A stretch of 64,000 nt of DNA from Zobellia nedashkovskayae. GTDB taxonomy: Bacteria > Bacteroidota > Bacteroidia > Flavobacteriales > Flavobacteriaceae. Made by a program: the position numbers and the translations under genes. Under the pieces are notes generated by a model that saw only the letters and a program-made list of their open reading frames with translations, searched no databases and was not told the DNA's origin. Each line of letters starts with the position of its first letter. The first letter of the stretch is position 1. This document shows positions 43,391 to 52,483 of this stretch, in pieces. The stretch is from assembly GCF_015330125.1 (NCBI RefSeq), contig NZ_JADDXR010000002.1:4042685-4106684 (forward strand), in the 5' to 3' direction.

Positions 43391-44320
43391 ATGAAGAAGC
43401 TTTTAAAAATTATTGGTGGAATTATTGGAGTATTAGTGATTGTTGTAGCAGTCATATACTTCTTTTTTCCAAAGGTTCTTGTAGACCAAACCAATGCCAG
43501 TTATGCTCGTGCTGCCAGTCTTGAGAAAAAAACGATTGAAATAAATGGCTACACTGTTTATTTCTATGAAAGTGAAGGGGAAGATGATAAGCCAGACTTT
43601 GTTCTTGTTCACGGTATGGGAGATGATAAAAGTAGTTTTTTACAAACGGCTAAATTTTTATCAGAAGACTATCATTTAATTCTACCCGATTTAGCGGGTC
43701 ACGGTGAAAATGAAAGAAAAGAAGGACTTGATTATTCTATAGACGGTCAAGCCACTTTTCTGAAATCCTTTTTAGAAAAACTTGGCGTAAGTCAATTTAA
43801 CCTTGTTGGTAACTCAATGGGCGGACATACCGCTGCAGCATATGCCATTAAATACCCTAATGACCTTACCAATTTGATCTTACTAGATGCTGCGGGTATT
43901 AAAATAGATGACCACGTGGTGTATGGTGGTTTTGGTAAAGAAATTAAAAACAAAGAAGAATTGGATGCTGTGCTTTCTCGCGTCTTTTATAAAGTGCCGG
44001 ACCTTCCTGGACCTATAGCCGATTACATGATAGAAACCATAAACAATAGTAAAGACTTCGTAGATGGTTCTTTAATTCCTGCAATTAAAAACGGAAAATA
44101 TTTCAACCTTAAAGATGATGTGCAATCTATAAAAATACCAACGTTGGTCTTACAAGGTAGACACGATGAAGTGGTAAAGTTTAATGTGGCAGAGTACTAT
44201 AGAGATCAAATCCCAAATGCGAAGTTAGTCGTTATTGAAAACGCTTCGCATTCACCTCAATTAGAAGTTCCAGAAGAAGTGACTAATGATATTAAAAAAT
44301 TCATTTCTAATACTAAATAA
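43391..44320 (+). CDS. Membrane-anchored alpha/beta hydrolase
   Basis: 309 residues. One transmembrane helix (about 5-28) precedes the fold: FVLVHGMGDDKSS (oxyanion), LPDLAGHGENER, GNSMGGHTAAAYA (nucleophile Ser), LQGRHDEVV (acid) and ASHSPQLEVPEE (His). It resembles C-C or ester hydrolases of aromatic meta-cleavage pathways. Second gene of the operon; the next starts 3 bp after its stop. Confidence 0.88.
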   Translation: MKKLLKIIGGIIGVLVIVVAVIYFFFPKVLVDQTNASYARAASLEKKTIEINGYTVYFYESEGEDDKPDFVLVHGMGDDKSSFLQTAKFLSEDYHLILPDLAGHGENERKEGLDYSIDGQATFLKSFLEKLGVSQFNLVGNSMGGHTAAAYAIKYPNDLTNLILLDAAGIKIDDHVVYGGFGKEIKNKEELDAVLSRVFYKVPDLPGPIADYMIETINNSKDFVDGSLIPAIKNGKYFNLKDDVQSIKIPTLVLQGRHDEVVKFNVAEYYRDQIPNAKLVVIENASHSPQLEVPEEVTNDIKKFISNTK

Positions 44321-44323
44321 ATT

Positions 44324-45172
44324 ATGGAAACAGATACAAAAATTGTTCACGCAGCTATCGTACAATATCACCGTTGGTATCTTTTTTATGAACGTGATTT
44401 TGAAAACAAACAGCGACTAGAAAATCAGTTAGAAATTTTAGCAGATGATATAAAAATGAAATCTGCAGCTGGAGAAATGCAAGGCAAAGCGAATTATCCT
44501 GAAAGATTAAAAGTTTATAAAGGATGGAAGAATGCGCATCATATTCAAAATATAGCAGTTAATAAATTAGAGAACGGTACTGTTAATTTAGAAGCTGATA
44601 TTATATATCAAAATTTAAAGTCAGACGGTTCTAATGATAGTTATCCTTTGCATTACAGCACATTTTTAAAAGAGGTTCCTGGTGCGCTTTTACCTGTGTT
44701 TACAGAAATCAATATTAAGCCTACTGGCGAGATTAAAGATCAAACATTTGAGGATGCATATCCAGAAAACCGAATGTTATCTCTTATGCACTACTGGCTC
44801 TTAAATATGGAACAGTTAGATGGTAATGTTGCGCCTTTTAAAGAGGTATTAGCAGATGATTTTAAACTTAATTTTTCAACAAATAGCGAACCTATTGTTA
44901 CCGTAGAGCAATTAGAACAATGGTTGAATGGAACACCAAAACAATTGAAGGAAAGCAGTCATTTTCCAGAGAACTTTACTGTAAAAGTAATTTCAGAAAA
45001 TAAATATGAAGTCAATGTAGATTTTGTTTGGAAAGGGATAACAAAAGAGGGTCAAAAATTAACCGCAACTACCGCACACCATTGGATAGTAAAGGATAAT
45101 CCAAATGACAGGTTTGCAAAAATAAAAGAGATTACAATCATTCAAAAAGTGCCACTTACTCCATTAAAATAA
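44324..45172 (+). CDS. Tandem NTF2-like/SnoaL-like protein
   Basis: 282 residues, no signal. Two related halves: 1-150 (VQYHRWYLFYERDFENKQRL, VNLEADIIYQNL...) and 160-275 (MHYWLLNMEQLDGNV, FKVNFSTN-like, VDFVWKGITKEGQKL). Each has the helix-plus-sheet pattern of NTF2-like folds, which include SnoaL cyclases, ketosteroid isomerases and dehydratases. Catalytic residues cannot be set with certainty. It is packed (3 bp) after the hydrolase, so a role in the same pathway is likely. Confidence 0.65.
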   Translation: METDTKIVHAAIVQYHRWYLFYERDFENKQRLENQLEILADDIKMKSAAGEMQGKANYPERLKVYKGWKNAHHIQNIAVNKLENGTVNLEADIIYQNLKSDGSNDSYPLHYSTFLKEVPGALLPVFTEINIKPTGEIKDQTFEDAYPENRMLSLMHYWLLNMEQLDGNVAPFKEVLADDFKLNFSTNSEPIVTVEQLEQWLNGTPKQLKESSHFPENFTVKVISENKYEVNVDFVWKGITKEGQKLTATTAHHWIVKDNPNDRFAKIKEITIIQKVPLTPLK

Positions 45173-45201
45173 AATATAATTCAATTATAAAGAACATTAT
45201 T

Positions 45202-45825
45202 ATGAAAAGTACAATAGTAAAATTTACAGCAAAACCAGAACACAAAAACACGTTTGCAGCAACACTTAAAGAAGCACAAGCTGCAACCCAAAAAGAAACT
45301 GGTAATAAAGAGATTAGAGTATTTGTTTCTAAACAAGAAGACAATGTGTTTTTTGTTTACGAACGTTGGGCAGACAAGGCTGCTATTACATCTCACGATA
45401 AAGAGCCACATACCAAAAAGTTAATGGAAGTAGGGCAAATTGCGTTACAAATGGCTCCTGATTTCTACTTTTTAGGCGATACAAATCCGCTTCCAGATCA
45501 TTCTAAATCTGCAAATCCTGAAGATGAAGTATTTATTATTTTCTTCATTTTTAAATTAAAAACTGAATTTAGAGAAGCACTTATAGAGCAGTTTGAAGAT
45601 CACATTACCCACACAAGAAAAGAGGAAGAAGGCAACATCCTTTTTGATTTATACACAGTAGATGATCAGGAAGATACCCTAGCGGTTTACGAGCATTGGA
45701 GAAAAGAATCTGATGTTTGGGACATTCACTTTAATCAACCTTATGCAGTAAAAACAGGCAAACTAATGGAAGAAGCTGTCATTGGTGACTTAAAGCAGTA
45801 TATGAATTTCGTTACAGAAATTTAA
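45202..45825 (+). CDS. Tandem ABM (quinol) monooxygenase-like protein
   Basis: 207 residues. Two antibiotic-biosynthesis-monooxygenase-like halves: 1-90 (IVKFTAKPEHKNTF...NVFFVYERWADKAAI) and 105-200 (FIIFFIFKLKTEFREAL...DTLAVYEHWRKESDVWDIHF). Such ferredoxin-like proteins oxidise quinols or act on quinones without cofactors (YgiN-like). The tandem fusion gives an intramolecular dimer. Fourth gene of the operon. Confidence 0.85.
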   Translation: MKSTIVKFTAKPEHKNTFAATLKEAQAATQKETGNKEIRVFVSKQEDNVFFVYERWADKAAITSHDKEPHTKKLMEVGQIALQMAPDFYFLGDTNPLPDHSKSANPEDEVFIIFFIFKLKTEFREALIEQFEDHITHTRKEEEGNILFDLYTVDDQEDTLAVYEHWRKESDVWDIHFNQPYAVKTGKLMEEAVIGDLKQYMNFVTEI

Positions 45826-45856
45826 GAGAAATTAATAATCAACTAAAAGCACTCTT

Positions 45857-46714
45857 ATGAAAAAAGCAATTCTATTAGTTTCCTTGGCGATTTTAGCAAG
45901 CTGCGGAAATCAAGACAAAAAAGAAGCAGTTTCAACTACAGAAACGCAGGATCACGAACATCCGCATCCACACAATGTGGATGAAAACGGATTAGCACCA
46001 CATACAGAAAATACCATTCATCAATATGCGCCAACGGTTGCGTTGTTAAATAGTATATATGAAGGTGATTTTACGCCAGAACAAATGGTACAGCAAGGTA
46101 ATATTGGTATTGGTACCGTAAATCACCTAGCAGGTGAGTTGGTTGCTGTAGATGGTGTGGTATATACTATTGATGCGGAAGGCGGAATTAAAGAGGCGCC
46201 AGAAGATTTAGAATCACCTAATATGACGATGATAAATTTTCAACCTAAAAAAACGGTAACCGTTGAAAACATTACTTCATACGAAGAACTAAATAAAGAG
46301 CTTCAAAAATACTCTACTTCTAAAAATAGTTTTTATGCTTACAGAATTAAAGGAGAGTTTGGATATCTAAAAATGGCATCTGCACATAAAGTAGAAAACG
46401 AAGATGTCTCTCTTTTTGAATATTTAGATACAAGAGTAATGTATACTAGAGAAAATATCAAAGGAACTTTAGTAGGTTTATTTACGCCAGATTATATTGG
46501 AAATGTAGTGATTCCGGGAATGCACTTTCACTTTTTATCTGAAGATATAACACTGGGAGGACATTTAGAAGATATCAAGTTTGACAAACTTCAAGTAGAA
46601 ATTCAAGAAATAAACCAAGTAAACCTACAGCTTCCTCAAACCGAAAAATTCAGAAACAAAACGTTGAAGCAAGGTGCCTCACCAAAAGCAACTGCAAAGC
46701 AAAACGGCAAATAA
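45857..46714 (+). CDS. Acetolactate decarboxylase-like lipoprotein
   Basis: 285 residues. A lipoprotein signal (AILASC, Cys16) and a His-rich linker (DHEHPHPHN and on to His49) precede an alpha-acetolactate decarboxylase domain (about 60-245): GIGTVNHLAGELVAVDGVVY, GTLVGLFTPDYI and the zinc site GMHFHFLSEDITLGGH (His223, His225, His236). Canonical BudA is cytosolic or plainly secreted and makes acetoin from acetolactate; a lipidated form with extra His is unusual. Fifth gene of the operon; its stop lies 7 bp before the next start. Confidence 0.88.
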   Translation: MKKAILLVSLAILASCGNQDKKEAVSTTETQDHEHPHPHNVDENGLAPHTENTIHQYAPTVALLNSIYEGDFTPEQMVQQGNIGIGTVNHLAGELVAVDGVVYTIDAEGGIKEAPEDLESPNMTMINFQPKKTVTVENITSYEELNKELQKYSTSKNSFYAYRIKGEFGYLKMASAHKVENEDVSLFEYLDTRVMYTRENIKGTLVGLFTPDYIGNVVIPGMHFHFLSEDITLGGHLEDIKFDKLQVEIQEINQVNLQLPQTEKFRNKTLKQGASPKATAKQNGK

Positions 46715-46721
46715 AAAGGTT

Positions 46722-48293
46722 ATGAAAAAGTACATCATTTTAGTTTTAGCATTGTCTTTCTCTTTTGCAGGTATTGCGCAAAACACTAAAGAAGACAACT
46801 ATAAAACAGGCGTAAAAATTGTTAACGAGGTTAATGGTGAAGGCGCTTCAAAAGGATTAGAAGCAGCTTTTAATAGTGTCTCTCCAGATATGGCAGATTA
46901 TATTATTCGCTATGGTTTTGGAGAAGTTTATAACAGAAAAGGCATAGATTTTAAAACCAAAGAATTATTAATAATTGCTAGTCTTACTACACAAGCTAAT
47001 GCAAAATCGCAGTTAAAGTCGCATATAAAGGCTGCCTTAAATTTAGGTGCTACGCCAAATGAGATTTCAGAAACTATGATTTTATTAAGCTTGTATACGG
47101 GCTTTCCTGCTGCAAATAATGGCATTTTTACTTTAAAGGAAGTTTTAGAAGAAACAAACTATACGGCATCTAAATACATAAATACAACACAACAATTAGT
47201 TAAAAACTGGGAGTTAGATGGCTTTTCTATGCCTGAGTCTATTGTGGCATCACCAACAGAGAATTGGTTATATGTTTCTAATGTAAATCAAAATAACAAA
47301 GGGTATATAAGTAGAATTTCAAAGGACGGAAAAGTTGATAATTATAAATGGGTAACTGGTTTAAATTCGCCTGCAGGCTTGGCATTATATCGGGACAAAT
47401 TATACGTAGGCGATGGTAAGGAGCTTCATATTATCAATGTTAAAAATGGTAAAGTCGTAAATAGCATTACTTCTCCAGATGTTGTGTCATTAAATGATGT
47501 CGTGGTTTCTAAAAACGGACAGGTTTTTATTTCTGATATAGCAAGTGGTAAGATTTTCACATTAGTAAATAACAAATTAGAGGTTTGGTTTCAATCCCCA
47601 GAAATTAAGCATCCAAACGGACTTTATATTCAAAATGAAGACTTGGTTATTGCAAATTTTGGTGAAGAATTGACTTTAGAAATTTCACCAGATAAGTTCG
47701 GCAGTCTATATAAAGTTAACCTAAAAGATAAAACGATAACACGGTTTAAAAGCAGTTATCAACTAGGAGCTTTAGACGGTTTAACTGCTGTTAATGATGG
47801 TTTTTTAGTAACAGGAGGTACGGTTAGTGACTTGTTTTTTATAAATGAGAATACGCGACAATTAATTGGAAACTTTCCGAAAGGTTTAGCGGATATTACT
47901 ATAGAAAACAATGTGTTATTTACTCCGGTTCTATTTAATAATTCAATAGCATCTTACACACTTCCATCAACGATTAGTGAAGCTATACCTGTAGATGAAA
48001 ATTGGAAAAGAATAAACACAAAAGAAGAATATTTAAAGATAGCTGCCGATAATTTTTATGGTGACAAAGACGGGCAATCTGTTGCTACTCACGACGGACA
48101 AATATTTGGAGTTTTTGGAGGTAAAGTATTGACAGGAACTTGGGATTGGAAAAATAATTTCTTCACCAGAACAAGCAAAATCGGAGATATGGATTTAGGG
48201 TATGATGAACTTGTAATTGAAGTTACAGATACCAAAATGCGCTTAACACTTAAGCAAGGCAAGGGAATGACCATTGTCTACAATAAAAAATAA
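46722..48293 (+). CDS. Exported CMD domain-SMP-30 beta-propeller fusion
   Basis: 523 residues from ATG 46722 (giving the signal MKKYIILVLALSFSFAGIAQN); the frame opens earlier, but that overlaps the previous gene. Residues about 25-145 are a carboxymuconolactone decarboxylase (CMD) domain (ELLIIASLTTQANAKSQLKSHIKAALNLGA); the AhpD CxxC is absent. About 165-410 form an SMP-30/gluconolactonase-like propeller (ISRISKDGKVDNYKW, SLNDVVVSKNGQVFISDIASGKI, HPNGLYI). A ~90-residue C-terminal beta domain follows. A periplasmic two-step decarboxylase/lactonase is possible but unproven. Confidence 0.85.
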   Translation: MKKYIILVLALSFSFAGIAQNTKEDNYKTGVKIVNEVNGEGASKGLEAAFNSVSPDMADYIIRYGFGEVYNRKGIDFKTKELLIIASLTTQANAKSQLKSHIKAALNLGATPNEISETMILLSLYTGFPAANNGIFTLKEVLEETNYTASKYINTTQQLVKNWELDGFSMPESIVASPTENWLYVSNVNQNNKGYISRISKDGKVDNYKWVTGLNSPAGLALYRDKLYVGDGKELHIINVKNGKVVNSITSPDVVSLNDVVVSKNGQVFISDIASGKIFTLVNNKLEVWFQSPEIKHPNGLYIQNEDLVIANFGEELTLEISPDKFGSLYKVNLKDKTITRFKSSYQLGALDGLTAVNDGFLVTGGTVSDLFFINENTRQLIGNFPKGLADITIENNVLFTPVLFNNSIASYTLPSTISEAIPVDENWKRINTKEEYLKIAADNFYGDKDGQSVATHDGQIFGVFGGKVLTGTWDWKNNFFTRTSKIGDMDLGYDELVIEVTDTKMRLTLKQGKGMTIVYNKK

Positions 48294-48311
48294 TTAAAAA
48301 ATAGAAACACT

Positions 48312-49250
48312 ATGAAAGCAATAGTATTAGAAAAAGCAGGAGGACCAGAAAACCTTCATTTAGCAGAAGTAGCAAAACCAAGCATAAAAGATAACGAGGT
48401 ATTAGTAGCGGTAAAGGCTATTTCATTAAACCCGGCAGATGTAAAACCAAAGTATCAAGATAAGATGCTGAATATAATGTATGGTGAAAAACGACCTGTT
48501 ATTTTAGGCTGGGACATAGCAGGAACCGTAACAGAAGTCGGTACTGATGTTACCAATTTTAAAATAGGCGACAATGTCTTTGGTATGGTAAACTTCCCTG
48601 GTGTAGGTAACGCTTACGCGGAATTTGTTGCTGCGCCAGAAGCACATTTAGCTACAATGCCAGACAACGTCTCTTTTGAAGAGGCTGCTGCTACAACCTT
48701 AGCTGCTCTAACTGCATTGCAGATCTTAGAAGGAAGAATTAATAAAGGTGATAAAGTACTGGTACAAGCAGGTTCTGGTGGTGTCGGGCATTTTGCGATT
48801 CAAATAGCAAAAGCAATGGGTGCTTTTGTGAATACTACTGCTTCTGCAAAAAACACTGAATTTGTTATGTCTATTGGAGCAGATAACGCAATAGATTATC
48901 ATACTGAAAAGTTTGAAGAAATTTTATCTGATATCGACTTTGTGTTAGATACGCAAGGTGGTGAAGTATTAGAAAATTCCGTAAAAGTTTTAAAAAGCGG
49001 TGGAACAGCTTATACAACAGTAGGCATGGACTTAGATGACTTAAAAGCATCAGTTAAAAAGGAGAACAAAACCGTTTCAGACATTTTAGTACACTCTAGT
49101 GCTGAAGATATGAACACCTTAAAAGAAATGTTAGAAAACGGTAGCATTAAACCAAACATTTACAAAACGTTTGCTTTTCAAGATATGGCTGCTGCCCATA
49201 CCGAAGTTGAAAAAGGAAGAACAGTGGGTAAAGTAATCGTAACATTTTAG
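48312..49250 (+). CDS. Zinc-independent MDR oxidoreductase (quinone oxidoreductase-like)
   Basis: 312 residues. GroES-like N-terminus (VKAISLNPADVKPKY), GWDIAGTVTEVGTDV, then the NADPH site VLVQAGSGGVGHFAIQIAKAMGA. The zinc-binding cysteines of classical alcohol dehydrogenases are not seen, as in quinone/enoyl reductases (Qor, AdhA-like). It likely reduces quinones or enones with NADPH. Seventh gene of the operon. Confidence 0.9.
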   Translation: MKAIVLEKAGGPENLHLAEVAKPSIKDNEVLVAVKAISLNPADVKPKYQDKMLNIMYGEKRPVILGWDIAGTVTEVGTDVTNFKIGDNVFGMVNFPGVGNAYAEFVAAPEAHLATMPDNVSFEEAAATTLAALTALQILEGRINKGDKVLVQAGSGGVGHFAIQIAKAMGAFVNTTASAKNTEFVMSIGADNAIDYHTEKFEEILSDIDFVLDTQGGEVLENSVKVLKSGGTAYTTVGMDLDDLKASVKKENKTVSDILVHSSAEDMNTLKEMLENGSIKPNIYKTFAFQDMAAAHTEVEKGRTVGKVIVTF

Positions 49251-49269
49251 TATCAACTATTAAAACACA

Positions 49270-50766
49270 ATGAAAATGAAAACACAAGATAAATTACCGA
49301 ACTATACGAGAAAAATATTTGTTGGTGGCGAATGGAAAGACGGAAAAGGACCAGCAATTAAAGATATTAACCCTTGGAACCAAGAGGAGTTATTCTCTTT
49401 AAATGGAGCTACCACAGATGATGTAAATGAAGCTTTTGAACAAGCAGCAGTTGCGCAGAAAAAATGGGCAGCTGTACTACCTCCTGAAAAGAGTAGAATG
49501 ATGCTTAAACTAGCCGAAGTAGTTAGAAGCCGAAAGCAAGAGTTTGCAGAATGGGCAAGAAAAGAAGTAGGAGCGACCTTAGCAAAAGGATATTTTGAAG
49601 CAGAATTAGTAGCTAGCGTTTTTGAAAGTGCTGTGCATTTACCATTATTAGTAGAAGGTAAAATATTACCACAAGATATTGATGGCAAAGAATCTATCGC
49701 AGTTAGAAAACCTTTAGGTGTTATTGGTTTAATTTCTCCTTGGAATTTCCCGGGTCAATTAACCGCGCGTACTTTAGGTCCAGCATTGGCAGTTGGTAAC
49801 GCTGTGGTGTTAAAACCGGCATCAACGTCTATAGTAACAGGCGGATTAATTTTTGCGTCTTTTTTAGAAGAGGCAGGTTTCCCTAAAGGGTTATTAAGTG
49901 TATTGCCTGGTGGAGGAAGTACTATTGGTACGGCAATTACAAAGCATCCAATTTCAAAACTAATTTCGTTTACAGGCTCAACACCAGTTGGTCGTCAAGT
50001 TGGTAAAAATGCTCTGGAAGCAGATATCATTAAAAATATCGAGTTAGAACTGGGCGGTAACAGTCCGTTTGTGGTGCTAGAAGATGCAGATATTGATCAG
50101 GCGGTTGAGGCTGCTGCTTGGGGTAAATTTATGAACCAAGGTCAAATCTGTATGGCTATCAATAGAATTATCGTTGAAGATAAAGTCTATGACGAATTTA
50201 CAGAAAAGTTTATAGCAAAAGTAAAAACCTTAAAACGATTGGATATGAATGATCCAGATACATTTGTAGGTCCTATTATTGATCAAAATCAGTTTAATAC
50301 TGTTAAAGGGTTAATAGACGATGCAAAAGAACAAGGTTACAAAATGGCATTAGGTGGTGAAGCTGAAGGTTTACATATGCCGCCACACGTTTTTGTAGAT
50401 GTAGACGAAAACTGTCCATTATTTCAAAATGAGATTTTTGGACCAGCAGTGTCTATTGCTAGAGCAAAAGATACAGAAGATGCGCTACGATTAGCAAATG
50501 CTACAGATTACGGTTTATCTAGCTCTGTGTTTACACAAGACGAAGCAAAAGGAATGGCATTTGCACAAGGCATTGAAGCTGGTATGACACATATTAATGA
50601 TCAGCCGGTAAATGACAGTGCCTATGCACCATTCGGTGGAGTTAAAAACTCAGGTCTAGGACGTTTTAATGGACAATGGGGTGTAAAATCATTTACCGTT
50701 GCACATTGGATTACAATTCAAAAAACACCAAGAAAATATCCTTTTAAAGCAGCTGACTTTCAGTAA
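49270..50766 (+). CDS. NAD(P)-dependent aldehyde dehydrogenase
   Basis: 498 residues. Catalytic set: ISPWNFPGQL (Asn159), FTGSTPVGRQVG (cofactor), IELELGGNSP (Glu260) and NQGQICMAI (Cys294). FFGPAVS-type block (EIFGPAVSIAR) and PFGGVKNSGLGRFNG near the end are intact. The sequence belongs to the benzaldehyde/salicylaldehyde-like ALDH group, oxidising (possibly aromatic) aldehydes to acids. Last gene of the operon; a strong terminator follows at once. Confidence 0.93.
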   Translation: MKMKTQDKLPNYTRKIFVGGEWKDGKGPAIKDINPWNQEELFSLNGATTDDVNEAFEQAAVAQKKWAAVLPPEKSRMMLKLAEVVRSRKQEFAEWARKEVGATLAKGYFEAELVASVFESAVHLPLLVEGKILPQDIDGKESIAVRKPLGVIGLISPWNFPGQLTARTLGPALAVGNAVVLKPASTSIVTGGLIFASFLEEAGFPKGLLSVLPGGGSTIGTAITKHPISKLISFTGSTPVGRQVGKNALEADIIKNIELELGGNSPFVVLEDADIDQAVEAAAWGKFMNQGQICMAINRIIVEDKVYDEFTEKFIAKVKTLKRLDMNDPDTFVGPIIDQNQFNTVKGLIDDAKEQGYKMALGGEAEGLHMPPHVFVDVDENCPLFQNEIFGPAVSIARAKDTEDALRLANATDYGLSSSVFTQDEAKGMAFAQGIEAGMTHINDQPVNDSAYAPFGGVKNSGLGRFNGQWGVKSFTVAHWITIQKTPRKYPFKAADFQ

Positions 50767-50790
50767 AATAGAATAATTTAATTTCAATAC

Positions 50791-50830
50791 TATATGCTAG
50801 GGCCAGGCGCTACACCTACCCTAGCATATA
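50791..50830 (+). terminator. Terminator of the HxlR-linked operon
   Basis: TATATGCTAGGG (50791-50802) and CCCTAGCATATA (50819-50830) pair perfectly over 12 bases around a 16-base loop, then TTTATTTT. It closes the eight-gene run 24 bp after the ALDH stop. Confidence 0.9.
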
Positions 50831-50885
50831 TTTATTTTGGCTAACTTGTGATCAAAATCATATTTAAAGAAACCGTAACTTATAA

Positions 50886-51506
50886 ATGGATAACCTTATT
50901 ACCTTTTCAATCACCGTATTCACTGGTTTTTTCGCCATAATGAATCCGCTTTCTAATATACCTATATTTTTATCATTGGTTGGAGGTGCTGACAGAAAAA
51001 CGCAACGGACAATTAGTAAAAAGGCAACATTAACAGCCTTTATTATCGTTACTATATTCCTTGTTCTCGGGAAATTTATATTTCTTCTTTTCGGAATTAC
51101 AATACCTGCTTTTAAGATTACTGGAGGTATTCTAATCTTCTTTGTAGGTTTTGATATGCTTCAATCTAAAAAGTCTAATGTAAAACATTTAACGGATACG
51201 CATATAGACGAGGATCTTGCTATATCTCCATTGGCTATACCCATTTTAGCAGGACCAGGAACAATCGTTACCGGAATGAATTTCGTTTCAAATGCGGGCT
51301 ACCTCAAGATTGGTGTGGTTATATTTATTTTCGGGCTGTTATGCTGGCTAACCTATTTTTCATTCATGTTAAGTGAATTAGTGATTAAGAAAATAGGCCA
51401 CAACGTAATATCTGTAGTTGGTAAAATTATGGGGCTAATTATTGCCATTATAGGAACCGACATGATTATACAAGGGATTAAGATATCATTTGAGTTTACC
51501 GCCTAA
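50886..51506 (+). CDS. marC: MarC-family inner-membrane protein
   Basis: 206 residues, six hydrophobic segments. The MarC/UPF0056 pattern is clear: FFAIMNPLSNIPIFLSL at the N-terminus, ILIFFVGFDML, AIPILAGPGTIVTGM in the middle and VVGKIMGLIIAIIGTDMIIQGI at the end. Despite the name, no antibiotic-resistance function is established for MarC, and its transport activity is unclear. It has its own unit, with the NTF2-like gene 38 bp on. Confidence 0.9.
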   Translation: MDNLITFSITVFTGFFAIMNPLSNIPIFLSLVGGADRKTQRTISKKATLTAFIIVTIFLVLGKFIFLLFGITIPAFKITGGILIFFVGFDMLQSKKSNVKHLTDTHIDEDLAISPLAIPILAGPGTIVTGMNFVSNAGYLKIGVVIFIFGLLCWLTYFSFMLSELVIKKIGHNVISVVGKIMGLIIAIIGTDMIIQGIKISFEFTA

Positions 51507-51544
51507 CATCAAATCACTTAAGACGTTTTTAAAAGTTTACTTGT

Positions 51545-51922
51545 ATGAATAAATCAGAAAATAAGAAAAACGCCATTGCTTTCTATAGAATGGCATACGA
51601 AGGCAACCCAAAAGAAGCTATTGATAAATTTTGTGGAGGTCAATACATTCAACACAATCCAGATGTTGCCAATGGACCACAGGGTTTTATAGATTATTTT
51701 GAAAGAATGAATCGAGAGTACCCAGAAAAATCTATTGATTTTGTCCGAAGTATAGCAGAAGGCAATTTAGTTGCTCTTCACACGCATCAAGTCTGGCCAG
51801 ATGATGATCAATACATAACAATGGACTTTTTTCGGTTTGATGAAAATGGAAAAATTTGTGAGCATTGGGATTCCATCCAGCAAATTCCTAAAAAATCGGC
51901 AAACCCAAACACCATGTATTAA
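51545..51922 (+). CDS. NTF2-like (SnoaL-type) protein
   Basis: 125 residues. FYRMAYEGNPKEAIDKFCGGQYIQHNP is the SnoaL-like start (the QHNP block is typical), then GPQGFIDYFERM, VALHTHQVW and DFFRFDENGKICEHWDSIQ. Stand-alone SnoaL-like aldol/cyclase-like enzymes of this size occur widely with unknown substrates. It follows marC by 38 bp. Confidence 0.83.
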   Translation: MNKSENKKNAIAFYRMAYEGNPKEAIDKFCGGQYIQHNPDVANGPQGFIDYFERMNREYPEKSIDFVRSIAEGNLVALHTHQVWPDDDQYITMDFFRFDENGKICEHWDSIQQIPKKSANPNTMY

Positions 51923-52039
51923 ACTAGATTATAAGCAAATACGGCTAAACCTATTCTGTTTTTGTATTAAATTTAGGATATACGAGCGTTATTGTTCTCA
52001 TTATATTCTTAGTTTTATCAATCTATAAACTAATATAAC

Positions 52040-52474
52040 ATGACCATAGAAATATTACATAAGTACGATCTTAATGACCAAATTCAAGAAGAAATTCAGA
52101 ATTTATATAAACAGCTGAATGACAAAAATATACAGCGCCCGTTACATCAAATACTTCAAGATGGCAATCATGTAATTTTAGCAGCATGTAAGGAAGAAGG
52201 TCATATTGTAGGGATAGCGCTTTTGGTTACATATAAGGTAATTTCAGGTTACCGAGGATTAGTCGAGGATGTTGTAGTTGATGCCGAACATCGTGGAAAA
52301 GGAATCGGCAGAAAACTAATGGACAAACTATTAAAAGAGGCCGAACATTTAAATATGGATGAAATTCTTCTTTTCTCAGGTCATCACAGAACACCCGCAA
52401 TTAAACTATACAAAAGCCTTGGTTTTACTTTAAGAGAAAGCGGAGTTTATAATCTGAAAGTGCCAAAATCTTAA
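52040..52474 (+). CDS. GNAT-family N-acetyltransferase
   Basis: 144 residues. Acetyl-CoA site: VEDVVVDAEHRGKGIGRKLMDKL (the R-G-x-G-x-G loop), then DEILLFSGHHRTPAIKLYKSLGF. The N-terminus (QEEIQNLYKQLNDKNI) resembles GNATs acting on small molecules. Substrate unknown. It converges with the S24 repressor gene 9 bp away. Confidence 0.9.
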   Translation: MTIEILHKYDLNDQIQEEIQNLYKQLNDKNIQRPLHQILQDGNHVILAACKEEGHIVGIALLVTYKVISGYRGLVEDVVVDAEHRGKGIGRKLMDKLLKEAEHLNMDEILLFSGHHRTPAIKLYKSLGFTLRESGVYNLKVPKS

Positions 52475-52483
52475 AAAGATATG

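Noticed and set aside
46674..46721. Upstream start for the CMD/SMP-30 gene
   Set aside because: It would overlap the previous gene and hide the signal peptide; ATG 46722 has the proper signal sequence.
49302..49688. 128-codon minus-strand frame
   Set aside because: Opposite the aldehyde dehydrogenase, with a composition mirroring its codons; no independent signal or RBS.
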